Below, in pieces: positions 9,466 through 16,501 of a stretch of 64,000 nucleotides of DNA. Origin of the DNA: Pseudoxanthomonas sp. PXM01 (GTDB taxonomy: Bacteria > Pseudomonadota > Gammaproteobacteria > Xanthomonadales > Xanthomonadaceae). Numbering within the stretch: position 1 is the first letter of the stretch; every line of letters begins with the position of its first letter. A program made the translations under genes and the position numbers. The DNA is taken from contig NZ_JACVAJ010000002.1 in assembly GCF_014851815.1 (NCBI RefSeq), positions 248,001-312,000 of the forward strand, in the 5' to 3' direction. The notes under the pieces are model-generated. The model was not told the DNA's origin. It did no database searches and was given only the letters and a program-made list of their open reading frames with translations.

Positions 9466-9500
9466 GGGGTCGCCTCAGGCCGGTGTCCCCGTCGCACGCC

Positions 9501-10742
9501 TCACGTGGAGCGTCCCATCTTGACCAGCGATCTGAGCCACGGCGTTTCTGTCGCCAGTTGATCGTCGGGGGTGAACCACAGGCATCCCATCTTCTGCCAT
9601 GCCAGGAGATCCAGCACGTCGTCGTTCGGACGCGTCGGCAACAGCACCGCGAGCCGAGGACGCTGTTCGGGAAAACGGAAGGAATAGGCATACAGCTGCC
9701 CTATCGCCATTCTGACCTGCGCTTCGTGGTCGCTGCTCTTGACCTCGATCAGCAGGTCCCTCCCGCCCACGCCCTTCTCCACCAGCACGTCGTACCTGGC
9801 GTCCCTGTTCCTGCCTTCAAGCAGTTCGAAACGGCCGCGCCACAAGCGCTCGAGACGATTCGTCATCGTGTTGTGCTGTTGACGGGCCTTGATGTCTGAC
9901 GCCTGTGCGACGCGTTTGACATCTTCTTCGTCCTTGAGCGGCAGTTTGGATCCTTCCACCGGCTTGGTGACCAGCACGGATCCCTCGGCCAGCGGGCGCG
10001 CGCGGTTCCGTTTCCCCAGCGCATCATCCCTGTCTGTCACCACCTGTTCCAGGTTCGCCTGATCCAGGTCCACAGCGTCGTGAATGGTGCCGGTGCCGTA
10101 CTGGCTGACCATCACCCAGTACTGCTCTTCCAGAGCCGAGTTGCCTGCGCCGTGGCGCGCCAGCAATGCCTTGATACCGTCCCGGCCATTGATGATGGGG
10201 AATCGTCCGCGGGGATCGAGCGAGAACAGCAAGGGCGTCAGCAGGAACGCCGGATTCATCTCCCGGCTCCCGCTGGGGTCCGGGATGGGAGGCAGCGCGT
10301 CGATGCGCGACGCCAGCTTCGCGCCATCCTTGTCGCTGTCCAGTGTCCTGGCCTTGCGTACCAGCGACCTGATCTCGGCGAGGTTCCTGCGTATCCAGGG
10401 CAGTGCGCTTTTCCTGTAGGCACTGTAGAAGTTGGTGAATCCGGTGTCCTGCCTGACAAGAGCAGGCAGATCCCGCGACCCGATGATTGCTCCGATGTGC
10501 TTCGCGGCATCGGCCAAGGTGGAGTCCTTGGCCAGCTGAGGGAATACATGCCGTAGCCCCGGTAGCTTCGCGCTGGCGACATAGCCAGCCCGCTCGCCGT
10601 CGGAGCTGCGTGTAATCCAGGTGAGCTGACAGAGCCCGTAAATCTGTTCGGCCGTGGGTGTGCCCTGCGCCAGCAGGTGCTTCGCGAAAACACCTATCAG
10701 CCTCTGGGTACGGCGCTGCCGCTCCTTCCATTCCTCTGCCAT
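9501..10742 (-). CDS. Unknown protein with C-terminal PD-(D/E)XK-like nuclease domain
   Basis: 413 residues from the ATG at 10742, which has an AGGAGAG site; the open frame extends upstream to 10916 without support. The N-terminal 270 residues match no family I recognise. Residues 295-365 look like a PD-(D/E)XK nuclease core: D318 in ARYDVLVE, E333 and K335 in LLIEVKSS, and a following helix GQLYAYSF with a conserved Gln. Proteins of this kind include restriction-like and repair nucleases. It lies at the left edge of a nuclease-rich region, which fits a defence role, but the specific function is not known. The cyclase/EAL pair converges on it with a 35-base gap. Confidence 0.65.
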   Translation of the reverse strand: MAEEWKERQRRTQRLIGVFAKHLLAQGTPTAEQIYGLCQLTWITRSSDGERAGYVASAKLPGLRHVFPQLAKDSTLADAAKHIGAIIGSRDLPALVRQDTGFTNFYSAYRKSALPWIRRNLAEIRSLVRKARTLDSDKDGAKLASRIDALPPIPDPSGSREMNPAFLLTPLLFSLDPRGRFPIINGRDGIKALLARHGAGNSALEEQYWVMVSQYGTGTIHDAVDLDQANLEQVVTDRDDALGKRNRARPLAEGSVLVTKPVEGSKLPLKDEEDVKRVAQASDIKARQQHNTMTNRLERLWRGRFELLEGRNRDARYDVLVEKGVGGRDLLIEVKSSDHEAQVRMAIGQLYAYSFRFPEQRPRLAVLLPTRPNDDVLDLLAWQKMGCLWFTPDDQLATETPWLRSLVKMGRST

Positions 10743-10790
10743 GCCGCTCTCCTGTCGGGTCTGCTGTAAGGGTCCGCGATGGGAGGACAT

Positions 10791-10822
10791 CAAACAAGAA
10801 GGCCCCGCGATGCGGGGCCTTC
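10791..10822 (-). terminator. Rho-independent terminator (leftward)
   Basis: Perfect stem AGGCCCCGC / GCGGGGCCT with a short loop (10800-10820), followed in the leftward direction by TCTTGTTTG. It ends the gene at 10843-11316. Confidence 0.8.
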
Positions 10823-10842
10823 GTCGTTCGGAACAGGGAGGC

Positions 10843-11316
10843 TCAGACCTTCGGCGGCGGCGTTCCGGCGATCGGGCGGCGGCGGCTGAAGCGCGAGGCC
10901 AATTCGCGGCGCGCATCGTCCACTGCCTGGTCCTTGCCGGCGACTTTCAGCACGCCGTAGACCTCAAGGGCGGCGGCCATCAGGTCGCTTCCGAGCGCGA
11001 GTTCGGTGTCGAGCATGCGCTGCACGAGGTGGGCGAGCCGTGCCACGCGCGGTCGCAGCACGCTAAGGGCCAGGTGATCCTGGCGGAAGGCGTCGATGTC
11101 GAAGTCGCGCGGCATCACGCCGGCATGCAGTTGGGCCACTTCCAGCGCCTTGTCGCAGAAGGCGCGCGACTTCGTCCCCATCTTCACCAGGTCCTGGCGT
11201 TCGTCGACGGTGAGGCCGATGAGGAGATCGAGGTCGGCTTCGAGGGCATTCAATGAGCCGTCGATGCGTTCCACGCGATCGGCGTCGAAGGTCATGCTGA
11301 TGCGGTTCTGTGTCAT
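10843..11316 (-). CDS. Conserved hypothetical protein
   Basis: 157 residues, mostly helical and charged, no signal peptide. Wording such as GLTVDERQDLVKMGTKSRAFCDKAL and LDTELALGSDLMAAALEVYGVLK recalls a family of small bacterial proteins of unknown function that I have seen in many genomes. No catalytic motif is evident. It has its own terminator downstream and lies just outside the tandem repeat array. Confidence 0.7.
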   Translation of the reverse strand: MTQNRISMTFDADRVERIDGSLNALEADLDLLIGLTVDERQDLVKMGTKSRAFCDKALEVAQLHAGVMPRDFDIDAFRQDHLALSVLRPRVARLAHLVQRMLDTELALGSDLMAAALEVYGVLKVAGKDQAVDDARRELASRFSRRRPIAGTPPPKV

Positions 11317-11414
11317 GTGATTGCGTCCTTTCCGTGGTACCGGCCGGGTCCGGCCGGCACCCGCAGCCTACCCCCGCACACCCCCGCCGCGACCTGTCAC
11401 TTTGCAAGTGAAGT

Positions 11415-11700
11415 AGTTCTCACACTACGGAGTTCGATTGGACGAAAAACATGGACGCGATACCGAAAAACTTCCGGCGATGGAGGAAAAACTCCCAGCG
11501 CTGACCGTTAGTGTGAGAAGAAACACCGAAAAACATGCAACGTTCCACCTAAAACTTCCAACGTTGACCGCTAGTGTGAGAAGAGAGGACGGAAAACTCG
11601 GAACGTTGGACCTAAAACTTCCAACGTCGGATGTTAGTGAGAGAAGAGAGAAGCAAAAACTTGGAACATTGGATGTTTGTGTGAGAAGAGGTGTTCTCCT
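11415..11700. repeat. 63-bp tandem repeat array
   Basis: Three adjacent units of exactly 63 bp (anchors at 11492, 11555 and 11618) plus a partial, deleted fourth unit and a degenerate leader. Each unit carries a TAGTGTGAGAAG block (11509, 11571, 11634 as TAGTGAGAGAAG, and about 11678), and the same block appears inverted at 11416 as TTCTCACACTA. In unit 2, TCCAACGTT (11557-11565) pairs with AACGTTGGA (11602-11610), giving a 9-bp stem. The array is A-rich and unlike the neighbouring genes. Both strands are open across it, but a period of 63 (a multiple of three) makes that uninformative. There are no unique spacers, so it is not a CRISPR array. Confidence 0.85.
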
Positions 11701-11716
11701 CAGCGAAACAGTCCCA

Positions 11717-12595
11717 TCAGTTGTCGTTGAGCCCATTGGGCGCGCGGGTGTGCAGTCGCTCCTTCCATGAACTTTCGACCGCAACCACATCCGGCATCTC
11801 CGTGTCCGGAGACACGCGCTGCAGGATGCTGAAGACAAAATTCGTCGGGTCCAGTCCTCGCAGGAGCCGGTTGCCGCCATGCCCGGAGTCGGCATAGTTC
11901 AACCAGCGGCCCAGCAGGTTCTCGCCGCCGGCCGCAGAACCGACGTAGCGCTTGCCCGACGCGCGATCGAAGATCAGATACACGCCCCGCCACTGGGAGA
12001 GCATGACCCGCCAACTGGCAGGCACCAGGGGCAACTGACTCCAATCGATCACCAGCGACTGCCAGTCGGGCATCGGCGGCACCAGCAGGCTCTCTTCATG
12101 GATGGCATGCACCGGGATCCGGTTCCTGTCCGACCAGCGCCACCAGGAGCGCTCGATGCCCGGCCACTGGACTACCAATCTTCCTTTCCATACCGACATG
12201 ACATCCGTCTGCACCAGATCGAACCACTGCGAATGGTCGCGCTCCTGGGGCCCGCGCGTTCCGAGACTGCGCAGTTCCGCATTACCGGGAATCTTCCAGA
12301 AGTCGCGTGTCGACACCGTTTTTGATCCGGCGACGCCATACAGTCCGACGAACACAGCTCGGCCCGCTTCGTGACCGATGAAGGAAGCCAGATAGCGCGC
12401 CCGCGACAGCGCCTTCTCGACGACAGGGCCGTGGTTTTGCTGGTAAGCATTGAACACGCTGTGACGCTCTGCTGCGAGCCAAGGAAGCACCTTGCGCAGC
12501 TCCCGCTCGGTCGGACGGTGCCGCATGACGAGCACCTCATCAGGGCGGATACCTGCCTTCGCAAGAAGATCGTTGAGTTCGAACACGCCTGACAT
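11717..12595 (-). CDS. GIY-YIG nuclease-domain protein
   Basis: 292 residues. The C-terminal 95 residues form a GIY-YIG nuclease domain: GVYLIF (204-209, the GIY strand), KRYVGSA (215-221, the YIG strand), R230, a glutamate in VAVESSWKERL (E274) and a terminal Asn near 290. These are the expected catalytic positions for metal-dependent DNA cleavage. The N-terminal 190 residues are a separate domain I do not recognise, with many Trp and Arg residues, and may bind DNA or a modified base. The gene is divergent from the MazG/helicase operon, with 124 bases between them, and its 3' end abuts the tandem repeat array. A modification-dependent restriction or defence role is an inference. Confidence 0.8.
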   Translation of the reverse strand: MSGVFELNDLLAKAGIRPDEVLVMRHRPTERELRKVLPWLAAERHSVFNAYQQNHGPVVEKALSRARYLASFIGHEAGRAVFVGLYGVAGSKTVSTRDFWKIPGNAELRSLGTRGPQERDHSQWFDLVQTDVMSVWKGRLVVQWPGIERSWWRWSDRNRIPVHAIHEESLLVPPMPDWQSLVIDWSQLPLVPASWRVMLSQWRGVYLIFDRASGKRYVGSAAGGENLLGRWLNYADSGHGGNRLLRGLDPTNFVFSILQRVSPDTEMPDVVAVESSWKERLHTRAPNGLNDN

Positions 12596-12641
12596 AGAGC
12601 GTTATCCAGGAGAGAGGCGTCGCGGGCGACAAAGCGTCCCC

Positions 12642-12679
12642 GGCAGCCCCACGACGCGTGGCTGCCGTCGCCATATACT
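12642..12679 (+). promoter_or_regulatory. Candidate promoter and operator of the MazG/helicase operon
   Basis: A TATACT hexamer at 12674-12679 lies 40 bases before the start codon and could be a -10 box. Just upstream, GGCAGCCCCACG and CGTGGCTGCC (12642-12665) form an imperfect inverted repeat covering the expected -35 position, so a repressor could bind there. No good -35 hexamer is visible. Confidence 0.35.
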
Positions 12680-12719
12680 CACATTTCAGGGGAGCAAAAA
12701 GACTGAGGAAGGGGTGGAC

Positions 12720-13070
12720 ATGAGCAACGAGGTGCAGGCGCTGCAAACCGCCCTTCGCCAGTTTGCGGAGGAACGGGACTGGGGTCAGTTCCATACCCCC
12801 AGGAATCTGGCGGCTTCCTTGTCCATCGAGGCCGCCGAGGTGCTGGAGCATTTCCAGTGGCTGACCGACCAGCAGAGCCAGGATCTTTCCCCGGAGCAAC
12901 GGGAGAAGGTGGCGCTCGAGATCGCCGATGTCCTGCTCTACCTGCTGCAACTGTCCGACAAGCTCCAGATCGATCCGGTAGAGGCCGCCCAGCGGAAGCT
13001 GGCGTTGAACGCCGCCAAGTACCCGGTCGAGAAAGCCAAGGGCAGCAGCAAGAAGTACACGGAACTCTGA
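12720..13070 (+). CDS. MazG/dCTPase-like nucleotide pyrophosphohydrolase
   Basis: 116 residues from the ATG at 12720, with GAGGAAGGGG upstream; the longer open frame from 12492 is rejected. All-alpha NTP pyrophosphatase fold with the metal-binding pattern ExxE...ExxD: E37 and E40 in SIEAAEVLE, E67 and D70 in ALEIADVLLY. FHTPRNLAASL and EHFQW are closer to the RS21-C6/DCTPP1 (dCTP pyrophosphatase) branch than to housekeeping MazG. It would hydrolyse an NTP or dNTP to the monophosphate and pyrophosphate. It is the first gene of a four-gene operon, 25 bases before the helicase gene. Nucleotide depletion is a known antiviral tactic, but that role here is inferred from context only. Confidence 0.85.
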   Translation: MSNEVQALQTALRQFAEERDWGQFHTPRNLAASLSIEAAEVLEHFQWLTDQQSQDLSPEQREKVALEIADVLLYLLQLSDKLQIDPVEAAQRKLALNAAKYPVEKAKGSSKKYTEL

Positions 13071-13095
13071 CCGCACCGCCAAGGGGAAGGCACGC

Positions 13096-14946
13096 GTGAT
13101 CGTTTACCAAGCGACAAAGACCACGTTCCTAGACGACAACGACAACCGGAACATCGAGGACGTCATCAATGCGGCCTACGTCCAGAAGACGGGTCGATAC
13201 GCGTCCGATGCCGAGTTCAAGTCGTGGGCTGCCTCACTGCGCGAGATGTCGCGGGTTCTTCGCGACCCGCAGATTCCCGACGACATCGGCGTCGGCATTG
13301 AGTTCGGCATCCCGCAGACGGCCATGCGCATCGACTTCATCCTGTCTGGCGCGGACGATACGGGAACGCCCCATGTCGTGATCGTCGAACTAAAGCAGTG
13401 GTCGACCTCGAAGCTCAGCGACAAGGATGGCCTCATCGTCGCCAATCGCGGCGGGCGATCCGAGACGGAAGGCCCCCACCCCAGCTACCAGGCCTGGTCG
13501 TACGCGGCCCTGCTCAACGGCTTCAACGAGGCTGTGTACGAATCAGGCACCGCCCTTCGTCCCTGCGCTTATCTGCACAACTATCGGGATGACGGCATCA
13601 TCCGCGATGCGCGCTATACCCCCTATCTCGACAAGGCACCGGTCTTCCTGAAGGGCGAGGAAGAGCTGAAGCTGCTACGCGACTTCATCAAGAAGCACGT
13701 CAGGAAGGGCGACAAGGGCGAACTGCTCTACAAGATCGAGAACGGCCGCATCCGACCCTCCAAGATGCTGGCCGATAGCCTGGGGAAGATGCTCAAGGGC
13801 AATCAGGAGTTCATCCTGATCGATGACCAGAAGGTCGTTTACGAGACCTGTCTGGCACGGGCCGAACAGGCCAGCGAGACACGAAAGCAAGTCGTCATCG
13901 TCAAGGGTGGCCCCGGCACCGGCAAGTCGGTGGTGGCCGTCAACCTGCTGGTGGCCCTGACGAAGCGCGGGCAGGTCACCAAGTACGTTTCCAAGAACGC
14001 AGCACCCCGTGCCGTCTATGCCAATAAGCTGGCGGGCCAGGTGCGGAGAGTGGAAGTCAGCAATATGTTCTCTGGCTCCGGGGGCTTCCACGAAGCCACG
14101 CCGAACACGTTCGACACGCTGGTCGTCGACGAGGCCCACCGACTCAACGCAAAGAGCGGCTTGTACGGAAACCTGGGCGAGAACCAGGTCATGGAGCTTA
14201 TCCGCAGTGCCAAGTGCACCATCTTCTTCGTGGACGACGATCAGATCGTCACACTGGCCGACATCGGCCACACGAAGGAATTGATCCACTGGGCAAACGC
14301 CGCTGGCGCCGACATCACAACGCTGGAGCTCAGTTCTCAGTTCCGCTGCAACGGCTCAGATGGCTACGTTGCATGGCTGGACAACTGGCTCGGTATCCGC
14401 GAGACCGCCAACACCGACTTCGATCGCGACAGTTTCGACTTCCGGATCGTGGACTCCCCGGTGGAGCTACACGACCTGATCCGCGAGAAGAACAAGATCA
14501 ACAACAAGTCCCGGGTCGTCGCAGGCTACTGCTGGGACTGGAAGAGCAAGAAGGATCCCAACGCCTACGACATCGAGATTCCGGAGTTTGGCTACCGGGC
14601 GCAGTGGAATTTAAGCGTGGATGGCAGCTTGTGGATCACCGCCGAAAACTCTGTTGAGCAGGTTGGGTGTATTCATACCTGCCAAGGATTAGAGCTGGAC
14701 TACGTGGGAGTGATCATCGGCCCGGACTTGGCGCACCACAACGGCCACCTAGTTGCTCACCCGTCCAAGCGCTCAAAGCATGACCGCTCGATTCGAGGCT
14801 ACAAGTCGAAAGCTAAGAAGGACGCCACCATGGAGAGTCGCGCGGACATCATTGTCAGAAACACCTATAAGACGCTAATGACGCGCGGCATAAAAGGCTG
14901 CTTTGTCTATGTAGACCGGGTACACAATGGTCAACAACATGATTAA
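13096..14946 (+). CDS. PD-(D/E)XK nuclease-like / DUF2075 helicase fusion
   Basis: 616 residues from a GTG start preceded by AAGGGGAAGG. The N-terminal 160 residues look like a PD-(D/E)XK nuclease: D80 in MRIDFILSG, E98 and K100 in VVIVELKQWS, and Q132 in YQAWSYA. The rest is a DUF2075 (Schlafen group 3-type) DNA/RNA helicase domain: Walker A GGPGTGKS (271-278), DEAHR (345-349), FFVDDDQIV, LSSQFRCNG, and the C-terminal motif CQGLELDYVGVIIG. It should be an ATP-driven enzyme on nucleic acid with its own cutting domain. The gene is GC-rich up to about 14600 and then becomes much richer in A+T, matching the two genes downstream. It overlaps the next gene by 20 bases. Confidence 0.85.
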   Translation: MIVYQATKTTFLDDNDNRNIEDVINAAYVQKTGRYASDAEFKSWAASLREMSRVLRDPQIPDDIGVGIEFGIPQTAMRIDFILSGADDTGTPHVVIVELKQWSTSKLSDKDGLIVANRGGRSETEGPHPSYQAWSYAALLNGFNEAVYESGTALRPCAYLHNYRDDGIIRDARYTPYLDKAPVFLKGEEELKLLRDFIKKHVRKGDKGELLYKIENGRIRPSKMLADSLGKMLKGNQEFILIDDQKVVYETCLARAEQASETRKQVVIVKGGPGTGKSVVAVNLLVALTKRGQVTKYVSKNAAPRAVYANKLAGQVRRVEVSNMFSGSGGFHEATPNTFDTLVVDEAHRLNAKSGLYGNLGENQVMELIRSAKCTIFFVDDDQIVTLADIGHTKELIHWANAAGADITTLELSSQFRCNGSDGYVAWLDNWLGIRETANTDFDRDSFDFRIVDSPVELHDLIREKNKINNKSRVVAGYCWDWKSKKDPNAYDIEIPEFGYRAQWNLSVDGSLWITAENSVEQVGCIHTCQGLELDYVGVIIGPDLAHHNGHLVAHPSKRSKHDRSIRGYKSKAKKDATMESRADIIVRNTYKTLMTRGIKGCFVYVDRVHNGQQHD

Positions 14947-16501
14947 CTTTCAAGTGTTTGGCATCCAAGAGCGGCCATCCAACAACACAATAAACACAGT
15001 TAGGCTGTCAGCAAACAACTGGGATGACTACTCTTTCAAAACACTCTTCAACTCTTCCATCATTGAATCTTCGGGAGTTCTTACCGATCTGGGATCGGTA
15101 AAGATTGGTTTCGTTGGCCAACCCACTGGCTGGACGCTGCAGAACATCCCACGAAATTTTTTTGAGCTCCCAGACGGCTGGTTCTCGCTCGGCCAGAGCC
15201 CCGATTACTACCAAGCCATCATGAGCCTCAGCGAGCCAGATAGGCTCAATTACTTGCGATCAATGAGAGACGTAGTTTTCAATCCCCACATCCTTGAAAC
15301 GATAGAGAATGAGCAGGTATTCAATAGCTCTCTAACAAGAAATATAAGCACACCACTTATTCGTGGACAATTCACAAGAATTGTCCAAGGATTTGCATCA
15401 CTTACCGAGTTCAATTTCTTGTACGCGAGGCCGCAAAGCGAAAGAAAGTCTGGCGTTAACCTAAGTTTTAAAGTTGAAGTTGGATCAAAGCCTTCAACAA
15501 ACATACACGTACTCATCGGACGAAACGGAGTCGGCAAGACGACCATCCTGAATGAAATGATATCGGCCGCAATCGAGCCTAGTTCTCCGGATGGCCCTGG
15601 CCGCTTCTACGAGAACAACGGCATCTTCGGAGTGAGCGAGCTTCCTCCGGACTACTTCAGCGGCGCCGTCTCGGTGTCATTCAGTGCTTTTGACCCCTTC
15701 ACGCCTCCACCAGATAGAAGCGATATCGGGCATGGCCCTAGCTACTGTTACATCGGAATGAAGCAAATGCGCGCAGGCGTCGCGAGCCCAGCCGAGATGC
15801 CACCCAAGACCAGTCGGCAGCTCGTAAATGACCTTGTACTCAGCACTAAGGCGTGCCTAAGCCAATCTGAGCGCAGAAGCCGCTGGGAGAGAGCCATACG
15901 CCGCCTTGAATCGGATTCAAACTTCGCCGATATGGAGTTGGGAAGAATCGCGTCGAACTGGACTGCCGATGATGACTCTAATGAGCGAATAGTTCGCTCA
16001 TTCGCTGAGCGGATGAGCTCTGGTCACGCGGTAGTCCTACTGACCATAAGTCGCCTTATCGAAAAAGTTGAAGAGAAAACCCTGGTTCTTATGGACGAAC
16101 CAGAGAGCCATCTACATCCACCGCTGCTATCCGCTTTCACGAGAGCCCTTTCTGAACTTCTACATGACAGAAACGGAGTGGCGATCATCGCCACTCACTC
16201 ACCAGTAATTCTCCAAGAAGTCCCAAGGTCCTGCGTATGGAAGCTAGATCGAAGGCGGACAAGCGGCCGCAGCGATCGACCAGAGACAGAGACATTTGGC
16301 GAGAACGTCGGAACCCTGACAAAAGAAGTGTTTGGGCTAGAAGTACAGAAGTCTGGCTTTCATGCAGTCCTTACCGACGAAGTCGCTCAAGGAAAGACTT
16401 TTGATCAAATTATGACCGAGTACAAGAATCAGCTCGGAACTGAGGCGACAGCTGTTCTTCTTGCTCTCATTAGAAATCGCGACAACGGTGGCTTCCAGTG
16501 A
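14927..16501 (+). CDS. AAA/ABC-type ATPase, Septu PtuA-like
   Basis: 524 residues (an ATG at 14939 is an alternative start). Walker A GRNGVGKTT (198-206), a signature-like RMSSGHAVVLL (362-371), Walker B LVLMDEPESHLHPP (387-399) and switch histidine in IIATHSPVI (420-428). This is the SMC/RecF-like overcoming-lysogenization type of ATPase used in several defence systems. Walker A is unusually far from the N-terminus: the first 190 residues have no motif I recognise and could be a sensor or an assembly domain. The gene overlaps both its neighbours (20 bases and GTGA). With the HNH gene it resembles the PtuA-PtuB pair of Septu. Base composition is low in GC (25 of 60 in the line starting 15001, by hand count). 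Confidence 0.8.
   Translation: MVNNMINFQVFGIQERPSNNTINTVRLSANNWDDYSFKTLFNSSIIESSGVLTDLGSVKIGFVGQPTGWTLQNIPRNFFELPDGWFSLGQSPDYYQAIMSLSEPDRLNYLRSMRDVVFNPHILETIENEQVFNSSLTRNISTPLIRGQFTRIVQGFASLTEFNFLYARPQSERKSGVNLSFKVEVGSKPSTNIHVLIGRNGVGKTTILNEMISAAIEPSSPDGPGRFYENNGIFGVSELPPDYFSGAVSVSFSAFDPFTPPPDRSDIGHGPSYCYIGMKQMRAGVASPAEMPPKTSRQLVNDLVLSTKACLSQSERRSRWERAIRRLESDSNFADMELGRIASNWTADDDSNERIVRSFAERMSSGHAVVLLTISRLIEKVEEKTLVLMDEPESHLHPPLLSAFTRALSELLHDRNGVAIIATHSPVILQEVPRSCVWKLDRRRTSGRSDRPETETFGENVGTLTKEVFGLEVQKSGFHAVLTDEVAQGKTFDQIMTEYKNQLGTEATAVLLALIRNRDNGGFQ

Noticed and set aside
11415-11700. CRISPR array
   Set aside because: The 63-bp units are directly adjacent with no unique spacers, and no cas genes are nearby.
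11438-11895. Repeat protein encoded on either strand of the tandem array
   Set aside because: Both strands stay open only because the period is a multiple of three; no ribosome site or known domain supports either frame.
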